Shown one piece after another: positions 1 through 8,541 of a DNA stretch of 17,254 nt; within the stretch, counting starts at the first letter, position 1; the number at the start of each line of letters is the position of its first letter. The notes beneath the pieces were generated by a model, which was not told the DNA's origin, searched no databases, and was given only the letters and a program-made list of their open reading frames with translations. A program made the position numbers and the translations under genes. This DNA comes from Gammaproteobacteria bacterium (GTDB lineage: Bacteria > Pseudomonadota > Gammaproteobacteria > Eutrophobiales > Eutrophobiaceae): the NCBI GenBank assembly GCA_004356415.1, contig SMWN01000037.1:1-17254 (forward strand). Direction: 5' to 3'.

Positions 1-241
1 AGAATATGGTTCATACCCGATCTGTATCGCTAAGACGCAAATGTCATTCTCAACCGATCCAACGGTAATTGGTGCACCTACCGATCACAACGTGCATATC
101 ACTGAAGTGCGTTTAGCCAATGGCGCCGGCTTTATTGTTGCGATTGCCGGCAACATGATGACCATGCCCGGTTTACCCAAGGTTCCTGCAGCAGAACGCA
201 TTGATATTGATGATGATGGAAATATATCCGGATTGTTCTAA
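1..241 (+). CDS. fhs: Formate-tetrahydrofolate ligase, C-terminal part (5' end outside window)
   Basis: This is the last 79 or so codons of a gene that begins left of the window; the frame is open from base 2 to the TAA at 239-241. The enzyme joins formate to tetrahydrofolate using ATP, giving 10-formyl-THF for one-carbon metabolism in the cytoplasm. The recognisable family features are the PICIAKTQ segment, then [10 protein letters not shown], the glycine-rich [18 protein letters not shown] block, and the terminal PAAERIDID...ISGLF, all typical of the C-terminus of monofunctional Fhs. Only the C-terminal domain is visible, so the ATP-binding loop cannot be checked. A strong hairpin terminator begins 24 bases after the stop. 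The gene is convergent with the minus-strand cassette genes to its right. Confidence 0.9.
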   Translation, partial: EYGSYPICIAKTQMSFSTDPTVIGAPTDHNVHITEVRLANGAGFIVAIAGNMMTMPGLPKVPAAERIDIDDDGNISGLF

Positions 242-264
242 AAGAGCTAACTCAGTAAAAATGG

Positions 265-289
265 AAAAGCCCGGTTTATCCGGGCTTTT
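265..289. terminator. Bidirectional Rho-independent terminator between fhs and the cassette genes
   Basis: A perfect 10-bp stem (aaaagcccgg / ccgggctttt) closes a 5-base loop (tttat). The stem's A and T tracts provide a U-run in both directions, so it can end fhs (+) and also the minus-strand genes. The stop codon of the minus-strand gene at 276-593 lies inside the loop (276-278). Confidence 0.88.
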
Positions 290-593
290 CTGCAAACTCC
301 TGACAATACTTTTTCTTCACAAGCATCATTACCCAACCTTCACTAGGAACTGTTAAGTTCAGCATTCCGTCTTGATCTTCAATCATTCGCTTTAAAGTAT
401 ATTTAACACCAGCTTTATTGAGCTTTATTTCTATATCTTTAGGTGTCTTTGCACCAATGATAAGGCGGCTATTTTTTGAAAATTCAGCTAAGTCATGGCA
501 TTCTCCATGCCTTGCCATAGCATACCAGTCTTGGGAGTGTGCAAAGCTAGATAGAGTCAATATTGAAATTAATAATAAAGTTTTTTGTATCAT
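276..593 (-). CDS. Small secreted hypothetical protein, probable integron cassette gene
   Basis: This 105-residue protein is not recognised. Residues 1-20 form a clear signal peptide (MIQK, then a hydrophobic stretch, with likely cleavage after AHS), so the mature product of about 85 residues should be periplasmic or secreted. The mature part starts QDWYAMARHGECHDL and contains two cysteines (in GECHD and KKYCQ) that could form a disulfide. It ends in a charged stretch, with no membrane segment after the signal. No good Shine-Dalgarno sequence is visible before the ATG at 593. The attC-like site at 616-677 lies just upstream, which places it as the last cassette of the array. No attC follows it: its stop codon lies in the loop of the fhs terminator. 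Function unknown. Confidence 0.72.
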   Translation of the reverse strand: MIQKTLLLISILTLSSFAHSQDWYAMARHGECHDLAEFSKNSRLIIGAKTPKDIEIKLNKAGVKYTLKRMIEDQDGMLNLTVPSEGWVMMLVKKKYCQEFAEKPG

Positions 594-615
594 AATGATT
601 GATGACTATAAATTC

Positions 616-677
616 ATATAACAGCTCGGCTAAGGCGCGCGCGCTTTTTGCGCGTCGAATTGAGTGATTGCTTATGT
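616..677 (-). other. attC-like integron recombination site (short form)
   Basis: Read on the minus strand, it starts with ACATAAG (a degenerate RYYYAAC, 677-671) and ends with GTTATAT (close to GTTRRRY, 622-616). Between them are CTCAATTCGACGCGC and GCGCGCGCGCCTTAGCCGAGC arms around an AAAAA loop, giving a GC-rich extended hairpin as in short gammaproteobacterial attC sites. The TAA stop of the glycosylase gene (672-674) lies inside its outer box, which is usual for cassettes. The first box has a G where the consensus has C, so this is the weakest of the three sites. Confidence 0.68.
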
Positions 678-1184
678 TTTTCTCTTAATTCTTGTCCATT
701 CCAACAATTTTTCATCGAACGACAATTTAGCCATGGCTGGACTTGTTGAGGGGAACCTTGAATACTCGATCTTTTTTGCCTCAGCAGTTAACCTTGGAAG
801 AACTCTCTTGAAATACTCGTTTTCTGCCTTTGCCCCATTAAAATACACATGTCTTATGTTTGGATGATTATGATAAAATGACACAAAGTCATTTTCTACA
901 ATCGTTCTATCATCTATTGCCGAATCAAGACTTCCTTGCCTTTTACAAGCCTGCATGACATCCCACAACGCAATTTTATTTTTCGTTAATGCTCTTTTTC
1001 TTTCTTCGTAGCTTGTGTCATGATCAAACTCTAACAATCTCGCAATTATTTTCCAGAAAGTGTTTCGTGAATTTGCGTAGTATTCATTTTTCCTCAACGA
1101 CTCCTCACCGGGTATTGTGCCCAAGATTAAAATCGTTGCCCATTCATCGGAAATGGGTGGGAATCCTTCCTTCGCATTCTTCAT
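672..1184 (-). CDS. DNA-deoxyinosine (hypoxanthine) glycosylase, uracil-DNA glycosylase superfamily family 6; cassette gene
   Basis: The 170-residue protein matches the family known as DNA-deoxyinosine glycosylase, which removes hypoxanthine (and related deaminated bases) from DNA to start base-excision repair. Visible family features are FPPI near the N-terminus, the ILGTIPGEESL motif (residues about 20-30), YYANSRNTFWKI (35-46) with the conserved Asn region, IALWDV about residue 71, the GSLDSAI block, the FNGAKAE segment and the late LPRLT...FPSTSPAMA motif that binds the DNA phosphates. Length is normal, so the gene looks intact. The ATG at 1184 is only 7 bases from the attC at 1192 and has no clear Shine-Dalgarno sequence. 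The stop lies inside the next attC. It is a cassette gene by context; the exact base specificity is inferred from the family. Confidence 0.85.
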   Translation of the reverse strand: MKNAKEGFPPISDEWATILILGTIPGEESLRKNEYYANSRNTFWKIIARLLEFDHDTSYEERKRALTKNKIALWDVMQACKRQGSLDSAIDDRTIVENDFVSFYHNHPNIRHVYFNGAKAENEYFKRVLPRLTAEAKKIEYSRFPSTSPAMAKLSFDEKLLEWTRIKRKT

Positions 1185-1191
1185 TTTTTAA

Positions 1192-1282
1192 ACATAACGA
1201 CTTGAGCTAATTCGCGTCAAAAAAAGGGTTTTCGTTTTTTGGAAGCCTACTTTTGGACGTCCAGTTCAGCGATTTGTTAAGC
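1192..1282 (-). other. attC integron recombination site
   Basis: On the minus strand it runs from GCTTAAC (perfect RYYYAAC, 1282-1276) to GTTATGT (near GTTRRRY, 1198-1192), 91 bases. The arms AAATCGCTGAAC and GCTCAAGTC next to the boxes have the usual attC L-box spacing. The centre is an imperfect palindrome including GGACGTCC (1255-1262) and an A-rich/T-rich pair. It begins 18 bases after the cyclase stop codon and ends 7 bases before the glycosylase start, so almost no spare DNA separates the two cassettes. Confidence 0.8.
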
Positions 1283-1300
1283 ATTAGTCATAACAAAAAA

Positions 1301-2098
1301 TCATTTAGCCTGTATAAAAGCAACAATACGTAAAGGGCCTCCGCTGCCTCCTTTGATTTTCATCGGCAAAGCAATAATTATGAACCCTTTCGTTGGTAAT
1401 TTATCAAGATTAGCAACATTTTCAAAACCCGGGATATTCTTTTCAAACAAAATCTGATGGGTTTCAAATAGCTTAGACCCACCGAAATCAATACCAGGAG
1501 TATCTAATCCCACAGCCTTGATCTTTCTTTTTGTTGCCAAGAATTTTGCTGCATCAGGGTGGATTCCGGGAAATTTTAGCTTTTTTACAGCTTCCTGACC
1601 TCGTTCATCTGTTCCCATGTATGCTTTCTTATTTGGCCAAAATTTATTTGAGCCAGTATCAATAAGCAATATACTATTTTTAGCAATAATTCCATGTTTC
1701 TTTTCCCAATCTAAAATATCCTTAACAGAAAACTGATAATTGCGATTCTCTTTCACTTTTTCTGTAATTCGAATAACCACACCTGAACCAATTAATTGTT
1801 CTATAGGTATCTGATCCACAGTATTGCGGTTCTCAGAAAAGTGAATCGGTGCATCTACGTGTGTTCCCCCATGTTCCGCTGCACTAAAATTATATGCTGT
1901 GTAATAAAAACCAGCATCCGTATGGCCTCTAAAAACTGTGGTCTTCTTAAATGGTTCAGCAGTTGGCCAGTAAATAGTTTTCTCTGAAAATTCATGTGTC
2001 AAATCAATCCATTGACCATTAAAAAAATCATCTGCAGCTGATAAAGAAGAAATAATTACAATTAATAAAAATGACAAAAACAAAAATAATTTTTTCAT
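1301..2098 (-). CDS. Exported cyclase-family (kynurenine formamidase-like) metal-dependent hydrolase; cassette gene
   Basis: The 265-residue protein belongs to the 'cyclase' family of metal-dependent hydrolases that includes bacterial kynurenine formamidase and isatin hydrolase. Residues 1-21 are a signal peptide (MKKLFLFLSF..., cleavage near SLSA), so the enzyme should act in the periplasm, unlike cytosolic KynB. The metal site motif H-G-G-T-H-V-D-A-P-I-H-F is at 76-87, and WIDLTHEFSE at 30-39 is the family's N-terminal block. ILLIDTG, the GIHPDAAKFL segment, VGLDTPGID and the late HQILFEKNIPGFENVANLD are also typical. A good Shine-Dalgarno (AGGAAAAG) precedes the ATG. Substrate unknown; it is not next to tryptophan-degradation genes, so kynurenine formamidase activity should not be assumed. 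It is flanked by attC sites on both sides. Confidence 0.85.
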   Translation of the reverse strand: MKKLFLFLSFLLIVIISSLSAADDFFNGQWIDLTHEFSEKTIYWPTAEPFKKTTVFRGHTDAGFYYTAYNFSAAEHGGTHVDAPIHFSENRNTVDQIPIEQLIGSGVVIRITEKVKENRNYQFSVKDILDWEKKHGIIAKNSILLIDTGSNKFWPNKKAYMGTDERGQEAVKKLKFPGIHPDAAKFLATKRKIKAVGLDTPGIDFGGSKLFETHQILFEKNIPGFENVANLDKLPTKGFIIIALPMKIKGGSGGPLRIVAFIQAK

Positions 2099-2147
2099 AA
2101 AGCTTTTCCTGAATTTATTTATGGTAATCTTCTATTTTATTTTTTCT

Positions 2148-2219
2148 GCCTAACGACCAAGCTGTGCGGCATGAACGAAGCGCAGCGTAGAGAACGTCCG
2201 AACGAGCACCTTGTTATGC
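2148..2219 (-). other. attC integron recombination site
   Basis: The 72-base site runs on the minus strand from GCATAAC (2219-2213) to GTTAGGC (2154-2148), a perfect GTTRRRY box. Inner arms are CAAGGTGCTCG and CGCACAGCTTG, with a GC-rich imperfect palindrome (CGGACGTTCTC, CTGCGCTTCG) between. The TAA of the preceding truncated gene (2215-2217) overlaps the first box, the common attC-stop overlap. This is the clearest of the three sites. Confidence 0.85.
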
Positions 2220-2289
2220 CTTGATATTAAAACTGTCACTGAGTTTTTTAATTAAACTCTGCGCCTTATTTTTATCAGCAGAAATTAAA

Positions 2290-2298
<9 letters not shown>
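2215..2298 (-). pseudogene. 3' remnant of a cassette gene
   Basis: On the minus strand an open frame of about 27 codons (ENNLISADKNKA..., ending SDSFNIKA and TAA) runs into the attC at 2148-2219 exactly as a complete cassette gene would. It has no start codon, and TGA TAA stops lie immediately upstream in frame near 2299-2304. It is therefore the 3' end of a cassette gene whose 5' part was lost, with the break near 2300. The protein family cannot be told from so short a piece. Confidence 0.5.
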
Positions 2299-3189
<891 letters not shown>

Positions 3190-3213
3190 TTAAATTCTCG
3201 AATATTTTAACTT

Positions 3214-3354
3214 GAGACCTTTGCACGAAATCTATTTTTCGTCAGAGCAAGGCGAAAATGGTCTAAAAAACGGAGTTTACACGTAGTAAATGAGTATTTT
3301 TAGACCATTTTTTAACGCCGCTATGGCGGAAAAGATGAATCGTACAAAGGTCTC
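3214..3354. mobile_element. 141-bp MITE-like palindromic element inserted at the dnaJ stop codon
   Basis: The terminal inverted repeats are GAGACCTTTGCACGA (3214-3228) and TCGTACAAAGGTCTC (3340-3354), with one mismatch in 15. The element is flanked on both sides by AACTT (3209-3213 and 3355-3359), a 5-bp target duplication. Inside is a second perfect 15-bp inverted repeat (aaaatggtctaaaaa 3255-3269 / tttttagaccatttt 3297-3311) around an inner tttac...gtaaa stem. There is no coding capacity. It therefore looks like a non-autonomous element moved by a transposase elsewhere; the family is not determined. Removing it and one AACTT restores an AGT TAA end for dnaJ. The transcript would fold into a long hairpin that could attenuate dnaJ-dapB read-through. 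Confidence 0.85.
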
Positions 3355-4477
3355 AACTTGTCATTTCGTCAAAAAACTTCTTAACCCCATGTAACCATGA
3401 TGAAGCATGAGGACTATGTTTTTTTCCTCCTTCTCCCATGGTACGTTCCAGTTCTTTGAGTAAGTTCTTTTGCTCTTTTGTGAGATTAATCGGTGTCTCC
3501 ACGAACGCACGACATAATAAGTCTCCTTTCGAAGAAGAACGTACTGATTTTACACCCTTGCCTCGTAGGCGTAACAATTTCCCACTCTGGGTTGCAGCAG
3601 GGATCTTCAGTTTTACACGGCCCCCCAATGTTGGCACTTCCAGTTCACCACCCAACGCTGCCATGGTATAACTAATCGGCACATCACAATAGAGATTGGT
3701 GTCATCTCTGGTGAAGATCCGATGTTCCTTTACATTAACATGGACATACATATCTCCTGGTGGTCCGCCATTCTCTCCTGCTTCGCCTTCATTGGATAGT
3801 CGAATACGATCTCCGTTATCTACACCGGGGGGAACCTTCACTGAGATTGTCTTGGTATCTTTAACCCTGCCTTGTCCACGACATTGGCTACATGGATCTT
3901 TGATAATCTTGCCCTGTCCACGACATTGCGGACAAGTCTGCTGCAAGGAGAAAAAACCCTGCTGCATACGTACCTGTCCCTGACCGGAACAGGTAGGACA
4001 AGTTGCAGGTATACTGCCTTTCTTTGCCCCTGAACCCCCGCATCCGTCACATTCGACAAGTTTTGGTACCCTGATCTTAATTGTCGTCCCGGCAACAGCA
4101 TCTTCCAGGCTTAATTCCAGGTCATAACGCAAATCTGCGCCACGATAGACACGTTGTCTGCCACCGCGAACGCCTCCACCGAATATGTCGCCAAAAACAC
4201 TGTCAAATATATCACCGACGCCAGCACCAACAGGACCTGGGCCAGCACTATTATCAACACCTGCATGTCCAAACTGATCATAGGCAGCGCGTTTGCGCTC
4301 ATCGGACAAAATATCATGGGCTTCCTTTGCTTCTTTAAATTTCACTTCCGCTGATGCATCACCTTCATTCCGATCTGGGTGATATTTCATTGCCAAACGC
4401 CGGTATGCCTTTTTCAATTCAGCATCTGTCGCATTCTTTGATACGCCAAGTACCTCGTAATAATCTCGTTTTGCCAT
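3353..4477 (-). CDS. dnaJ: Chaperone DnaJ (Hsp40)
   Basis: DnaJ delivers unfolded clients to DnaK and stimulates its ATPase. The 374-residue protein has all type I parts. The J-domain is at 1-70 with HPD at 33-35, followed by a Gly/Phe-rich linker ([23 protein letters not shown], about 76-105). Four zinc-binding CxxCxGxG repeats ([32 protein letters not shown]) fall between about 143 and 210, and then come the client-binding beta domains. It follows dnaK by 163 bases containing a hairpin. The TGA stop (3353-3355) is built from two bases of the inserted MITE plus one base of the target duplication. The protein end (EMTS) is unchanged compared with the reconstructed empty site. Confidence 0.97.
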   Translation of the reverse strand: MAKRDYYEVLGVSKNATDAELKKAYRRLAMKYHPDRNEGDASAEVKFKEAKEAHDILSDERKRAAYDQFGHAGVDNSAGPGPVGAGVGDIFDSVFGDIFGGGVRGGRQRVYRGADLRYDLELSLEDAVAGTTIKIRVPKLVECDGCGGSGAKKGSIPATCPTCSGQGQVRMQQGFFSLQQTCPQCRGQGKIIKDPCSQCRGQGRVKDTKTISVKVPPGVDNGDRIRLSNEGEAGENGGPPGDMYVHVNVKEHRIFTRDDTNLYCDVPISYTMAALGGELEVPTLGGRVKLKIPAATQSGKLLRLRGKGVKSVRSSSKGDLLCRAFVETPINLTKEQKNLLKELERTMGEGGKKHSPHASSWLHGVKKFFDEMTS

Positions 4478-4548
4478 GTCTACTTTACGTTCTTAATCCT
4501 GAATTCTGTCGCATTTTATCAAACGATTGAATCTTCATCACGCAAACA

Positions 4549-4580
4549 AGCCCGAAAGAAATCTTCATCTCTTTCGGGCT
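4549..4580 (-). terminator. Hairpin in the dnaK-dnaJ intergenic region, possible partial terminator
   Basis: An 11-bp perfect stem (agcccgaaaga / tctttcgggct) closes a 10-base loop. On the minus strand it is followed by TGTTTGCG, only a weak U-tract. It could reduce transcription from dnaK into dnaJ or stabilise the dnaK mRNA end, giving more DnaK than DnaJ. Confidence 0.55.
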
Positions 4581-4640
4581 ATGTCATTTACATCTTTAAA
4601 TTAAACCCGACATCATCATGCAGGATTTAATTCAGCTTGT

Positions 4641-6560
4641 TTAGTTATCGTCTTTGACTTCCTCGAACTCGGCATCAACCACGTCATCCTGTGGCTCAGC
4701 ACTGTCTTCAGCCGCTCCAGCTTCAGCCTGTCCTTCTTCAGCACTTTGTTGATAGACACGCTCGGCTAATTTACCGGCGATTTCAGTCAGTTTCGTGGTT
4801 TTTTCATCAATTGCTTCCTTGCTATCACCCTTCAACGCTTCTTCAACATCTGCAATCGCGGCTTCAATATCTTTCTTTTCCTGTTCTTCAACCTTGTCGC
4901 CCAATTCGTCAACAGACTTCTTGGAAGCATGAATCATATTATCTGCCAAATTGCGAGTCTCAACCATTTCCTTGGCCAGACGATCTTCCTCGGCATGTGC
5001 TTCAGCATCCTTGACCATATTGTCAATCTCTTCATCCGAGAGGCCACTTGATGCCTTGATCACAATGGACTGTACCTTGCCCGTTGCCTTATCTTTGGCG
5101 GAAACGTTCAGTATGCCGTTTGCATCAATGTCAAAGTTGACTTCAATTTGAGGAACGCCACGCGATGCCGGTGGAATATTTGCCAGATCGAATCGACCCA
5201 GAGATTTATTCCCTGTTATCATTTCGCGTTCACCCTGCAAAACATGCACGGTCACTGCTGTTTGGTTGTCTTCAGCAGTAGAGAAAACCTGACTGGCATT
5301 GGTCGGGATGGTTGTATTCTTGTCGATTAACTTGGTCATGACACCACCCATGGTTTCGATACCCAGGGACAATGGCGTTACATCCAGCAACAGAACATCC
5401 TTGACATCGCCACCCAAAACTCCTGCCTGAATCGCAGCACCAACAGCCACAGCTTCATCAGGATTGATATCCTTACGCGGTTCCCTGCCGAAAAACTCCT
5501 GTACCTTTTCCTGCACCATCGGCATGCGTGTTTGTCCACCAACCAAAATCACATCTGTAATTTCGGAAGACGTCAAACCAGCATCTTTCAATGCAATACG
5601 ACATGGTTCAATGGTCCGATCAACCAGTTTATCAACCAATGACTCCAGTTTGGCACGCGTCATCTTGATATTAAGATGCTTAGGGCCACCCGCGTCTGCA
5701 GTGATATACGGTAAATTAATATCAGTCTGCTGAGTTGAAGATAATTCAATTTTGGCCTTTTCTGCAGCTTCCTTGAGTCGTTGCAAAGCCAGTGGATCAT
5801 TATGTAGATCAACACCCTGCTCTTTTTTGAATTCATCACAAATGAAATCTATGATGCGTAAATCAAAATCTTCGCCACCAAGAAAAGTATCACCATTGGT
5901 CGACAACACCTCAAACTGATGTTCGCCATCAATCTCGGCAATTTCAATGATGGACACATCAAAAGTACCACCACCCAGGTCGTAAACCGCAATTTTGGCA
6001 TCGCCCTCTTTCTTATCCATACCAAATGCTAATGCTGCAGCCGTCGGTTCATTAATGATGCGCTTTACATCAAGTCCTGCAATTCTGCCTGCATCCTTGG
6101 TCGCCTGACGCTGTGAATCATTAAAGTAAGCAGGAACTGTTACCACAGCTTCCGTGACTTCTTCACCAAGATAATCTTCAGCAGTCTGCTTCATCTTCAT
6201 CAACACACGTGCAGAAATTTCAGGTGAGGCCATTTTTTTGCCATTGACTTCAACCCACGCATCACCATTATCGGCCTTGACAATCTTGTAGGGCACCATA
6301 TGGATATCTTTCTGTACCTCATCATCCTCAAAACGACGGCCGATCAAACGCTTAACAGCAAACAGGGTGTTCTCTGGGTTTGTAACAGACTGGCGTTTGG
6401 CGGATTGTCCAACCAGAACCTCATCACCGTCTACAAAAGCAACGATAGAAGGTGTCGTTCTGCCACCTTCGCTATTTTCAATCACCTTGGCTTGACCGCC
6501 TTCTAATATCGCGACACAGGAATTTGTTGTTCCAAGGTCGATGCCGATTATTTTGCCCAT
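4641..6560 (-). CDS. dnaK: Molecular chaperone DnaK (Hsp70)
   Basis: DnaK is the ATP-driven chaperone partner of DnaJ and GrpE. I chose the ATG at 6560 ([14 protein letters not shown]...), which is preceded by GGAG at 8-base spacing and gives 639 residues. An in-frame start 24 bases upstream (MSSFGEHQ) has no comparable support. The nucleotide-binding domain shows [13 protein letters not shown] (4-16), [30 protein letters not shown], the [13 protein letters not shown] phosphate loop and [10 protein letters not shown]. The linker [16 protein letters not shown] is present, followed by the substrate domain and an acidic tail ending [15 protein letters not shown], close to the E. coli end. A sigma32-like promoter lies about 65 bases upstream of the start. 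Confidence 0.98.
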   Translation of the reverse strand: MGKIIGIDLGTTNSCVAILEGGQAKVIENSEGGRTTPSIVAFVDGDEVLVGQSAKRQSVTNPENTLFAVKRLIGRRFEDDEVQKDIHMVPYKIVKADNGDAWVEVNGKKMASPEISARVLMKMKQTAEDYLGEEVTEAVVTVPAYFNDSQRQATKDAGRIAGLDVKRIINEPTAAALAFGMDKKEGDAKIAVYDLGGGTFDVSIIEIAEIDGEHQFEVLSTNGDTFLGGEDFDLRIIDFICDEFKKEQGVDLHNDPLALQRLKEAAEKAKIELSSTQQTDINLPYITADAGGPKHLNIKMTRAKLESLVDKLVDRTIEPCRIALKDAGLTSSEITDVILVGGQTRMPMVQEKVQEFFGREPRKDINPDEAVAVGAAIQAGVLGGDVKDVLLLDVTPLSLGIETMGGVMTKLIDKNTTIPTNASQVFSTAEDNQTAVTVHVLQGEREMITGNKSLGRFDLANIPPASRGVPQIEVNFDIDANGILNVSAKDKATGKVQSIVIKASSGLSDEEIDNMVKDAEAHAEEDRLAKEMVETRNLADNMIHASKKSVDELGDKVEEQEKKDIEAAIADVEEALKGDSKEAIDEKTTKLTEIAGKLAERVYQQSAEEGQAEAGAAEDSAEPQDDVVDAEFEEVKDDN

Positions 6561-6622
6561 TTGATGTTCTCCAAAACTGCTCAATAGTTAATCAATGTCA
6601 GTCATTCTTAGTCTTTCTACAT

Positions 6623-6650
6623 ATATGCGTCTGTTGCCTTACTTTTCAAG
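6623..6650 (-). promoter_or_regulatory. Sigma32 (RpoH)-like heat-shock promoter upstream of dnaK
   Basis: On the minus strand CTTGAAA (6650-6644, exact -35 of the RpoH consensus, preceded by CC) is followed after 13 bases by ACGCATAT (6630-6623), which matches CCCCATNT at five of seven defined positions. It lies in the grpE-dnaK gap (6561-6663), overlapping no gene. It could give dnaK heat-inducible transcription separate from grpE. Confidence 0.6.
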
Positions 6651-6663
6651 GGCAGTACAGAAA

Positions 6664-7320
6664 TTATTTCGCCACAATCACCTTTGCCGGCCTGAGTAGA
6701 CGCCCATTCAGTTCATATCCCTTCTGTAGAGTCGTGGTGACAGCGCCCGATTCGATATCTTCTACTTCTTGCATGGTCACTGCCTCATGTTGATCCGGAT
6801 TAAATTTATCTCCCTTCTGGGGCTCCACGGGTTTAACTCCGGATTTCTCAAGAGACGAGCAAAGCATATTCATAGTGATTTCCATGCCCTCACGTAAACT
6901 GCTGGGATCTTCCATGTTCTCTGAGGCATTTATTCCCAATTCCAGGCTGTCTAATACCGGAAGCAATTCATTAATAAACTTCTCTAGCGCATACTTATGT
7001 GCGTTCTCTATATCCCGATTGGTACGCTTTCGTACGTTGTCCAATTCTGCCTGTGCGCGAACCGCCCTATCCAGATTATCTGTTGCCGCGGTCTTTAACA
7101 CTTCGATCTGTTCTGAAAGCGATTCAATCGTTGGTTCTTCAGCCTCAGTCGCAGTCTCTTCTGATACTTCTGGCGCCACATCATCCTGACTTACTTCATC
7201 TTGAGCTGGATCCGCCTGTGCATCACCTGTTTGCTCCTTAACATTCATAATATTTTCTTCCTGCTCTATTTCTTCTGAGCTAATATTCTTTTTCTTTTTC
7301 TTTTTCTGCCTGGCTGTCAT
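6664..7320 (-). CDS. grpE: Nucleotide exchange factor GrpE
   Basis: GrpE releases ADP from DnaK. I chose the ATG at 7320 (MTARQ...), which has a strong Shine-Dalgarno (GAGGAAAG, 6-base gap) and gives 218 residues. An ATG at 7248 (MNVKEQTGD, 194 residues, preceded by AGGAAG) is a good alternative closer to the usual length. The longer open frame to 7380 is unlikely. From 7320 the protein begins with a run of six lysines coded by repeated AAA/AAG, then an acidic low-complexity region. A coiled coil (LSEQIEVLK...RAQAELDNVRKRT) follows, then the dimer helix with FINELLPVLDSLELGI. The beta domain has the family signature FNPDQHEAVTMQ...GAVTTTLQKGYELNGRLLRPAKVIVAK. It sits between hrcA and dnaK in the standard heat-shock order. 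Confidence 0.93.
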   Translation of the reverse strand: MTARQKKKKKKNISSEEIEQEENIMNVKEQTGDAQADPAQDEVSQDDVAPEVSEETATEAEEPTIESLSEQIEVLKTAATDNLDRAVRAQAELDNVRKRTNRDIENAHKYALEKFINELLPVLDSLELGINASENMEDPSSLREGMEITMNMLCSSLEKSGVKPVEPQKGDKFNPDQHEAVTMQEVEDIESGAVTTTLQKGYELNGRLLRPAKVIVAK

Positions 7321-7419
7321 AACTTTCCTCAAGATGTTTAACTTATTAATAACAACAGGAACCCTCAGATTGCAGGACACCCTGATAAATTTCTGGTCTA
7401 TTGTTGGTTGTTTGGGTGT

Positions 7420-7447
7420 AAGTGGGGGTACTCACATGGAATTCAAG
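7420..7447 (-). promoter_or_regulatory. Sigma32 (RpoH)-like heat-shock promoter for grpE, overlapping the hrcA 3' end
   Basis: On the minus strand CTTGAAT (7447-7441, six of seven to CTTGAAA) is followed after 13 bases by CCCCACTT (7427-7420), matching CCCCATNT except one position. It straddles the hrcA stop codon and lies about 100 bases before the grpE start at 7320. It would let grpE-dnaK-dnaJ be induced by RpoH independently of the HrcA-controlled promoter. Confidence 0.65.
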
Positions 7448-8478
7448 GCTGAACCTAACATTTTTGCTGTTAAATCGACAATCGGTATCACTCGCTCATA
7501 ATCCATGCGTGTTGGCCCGATCACACCCAGTACACCCAGTATCTGGCCTTCAGACTCGTAGGGTGAAGTGACAACGCTGCAATCATCCAGCACTTCATAG
7601 CCTGATTCTTCGCCAATAAAGATCTGAACGCCTTTCGCATTGATTGACTGTTCAAGCAGGTGCAAAATATCGCGCTTCCGATTAAATGTATCGAATAAAC
7701 GCTTGAGTCGATCTATATCTCCCCACCCCGACACCCCCATCAGGTTGGTTTCGCCTGCAAGGACATAGTCATCCTTTGAACCTGAATCAATGGCCTGCTG
7801 TGCCATTTCTATGGCTGCTTGCATTAACTGATTGACGTTATCTTTCATGCTTTCCAGCTCAGCCAGCATTTCCTTACGGATCTCGGGTAAATCTTTGTCC
7901 GAAAACATTTTATTGAGGTAATTGGCAGCTTGTTCCAGTTCTGACGCACTGAATGTCCGTGCTGTATGAATAATTTTGTTCTGGATTTCATTATCACTCA
8001 TAACCAATATAACCAGGATGCGATTATCAGAGAGTGACATGAATTCAACCTGGTTCAATGTACTTTGCTCGAGTCGAGGTAGCATCACCACACTGGCGAG
8101 ATGCGTAATATCGGACAGCATTGAAGAGGTTCGTTCCAGTAGATTTTGTATGCTATCAACCGAATCCATCTCCTCGGCAATGCGATGTATCTCTTCACTT
8201 CCAAGATCATTTACGCGGAGTAAGCTATCTACGAACAGACGATAACCCCGGGCCGTCGGGATTCGCCCGGCTGAGGTATGAGGCGAGCGCAAAAACCCCA
8301 TATCTTCCAGATCTGCCATCACATTGCGTATCGTTGCTGCGCTAAGGTCCAGATCCAGATCACGTACCAGGGTACGAGAACCTACTGGCTGGCCATCATT
8401 AATAAAATGCTCGACTAATGATTTAAATAGAAACAGGCTGCGTTCAGGCAGTTCTTGAGATTTTTTTGATTTGGGCAT
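7432..8478 (-). CDS. hrcA: Heat-inducible transcription repressor HrcA
   Basis: HrcA binds the CIRCE operator and represses chaperone genes; GroEL normally keeps it active, so heat stress relieves repression. The 348-residue protein has the N-terminal winged helix (ERSLFLFKSLVEHFI, SRTLVRDLDLDLSAATIRNVMADLEDMGFL, HTSAGRIPTARGYRLFVD at about 13-90). The effector region follows, with the SVVTSPYESEGQILGVLGVIGPTRMDYERVIPIVDLTAKML block at the C-terminus, all typical of the family. A CIRCE lies 38-64 bases upstream of its own start, so it should be autoregulated. It heads the hrcA-grpE-dnaK-dnaJ block. The ATG at 8478 is preceded only by a weak GGGA. Confidence 0.96.
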   Translation of the reverse strand: MPKSKKSQELPERSLFLFKSLVEHFINDGQPVGSRTLVRDLDLDLSAATIRNVMADLEDMGFLRSPHTSAGRIPTARGYRLFVDSLLRVNDLGSEEIHRIAEEMDSVDSIQNLLERTSSMLSDITHLASVVMLPRLEQSTLNQVEFMSLSDNRILVILVMSDNEIQNKIIHTARTFSASELEQAANYLNKMFSDKDLPEIRKEMLAELESMKDNVNQLMQAAIEMAQQAIDSGSKDDYVLAGETNLMGVSGWGDIDRLKRLFDTFNRKRDILHLLEQSINAKGVQIFIGEESGYEVLDDCSVVTSPYESEGQILGVLGVIGPTRMDYERVIPIVDLTAKMLGSALNSM

Positions 8479-8512
8479 ATCTATCCCGTGATTACTCGCT
8501 TCATATGTGTAA

Positions 8513-8541
8513 AATTTAGCACTCTAACGGAAAGAGTGCAA
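8513..8541 (-). promoter_or_regulatory. Sigma70-like promoter of hrcA embedded in the CIRCE
   Basis: On the minus strand TTGCAC (8541-8536) and TAAATT (8518-8513) are separated by 17 bases. Both hexamers use bases of the CIRCE arms or lie at their edges, so HrcA binding would block RNA polymerase directly. The -10 match is 4 of 6. Confidence 0.55.

Noticed and set aside
3438..4354. Several open frames on both strands inside dnaJ (for example Cys/His-rich readings)
   Set aside because: They are other-frame shadows of the conserved DnaJ zinc-finger region.
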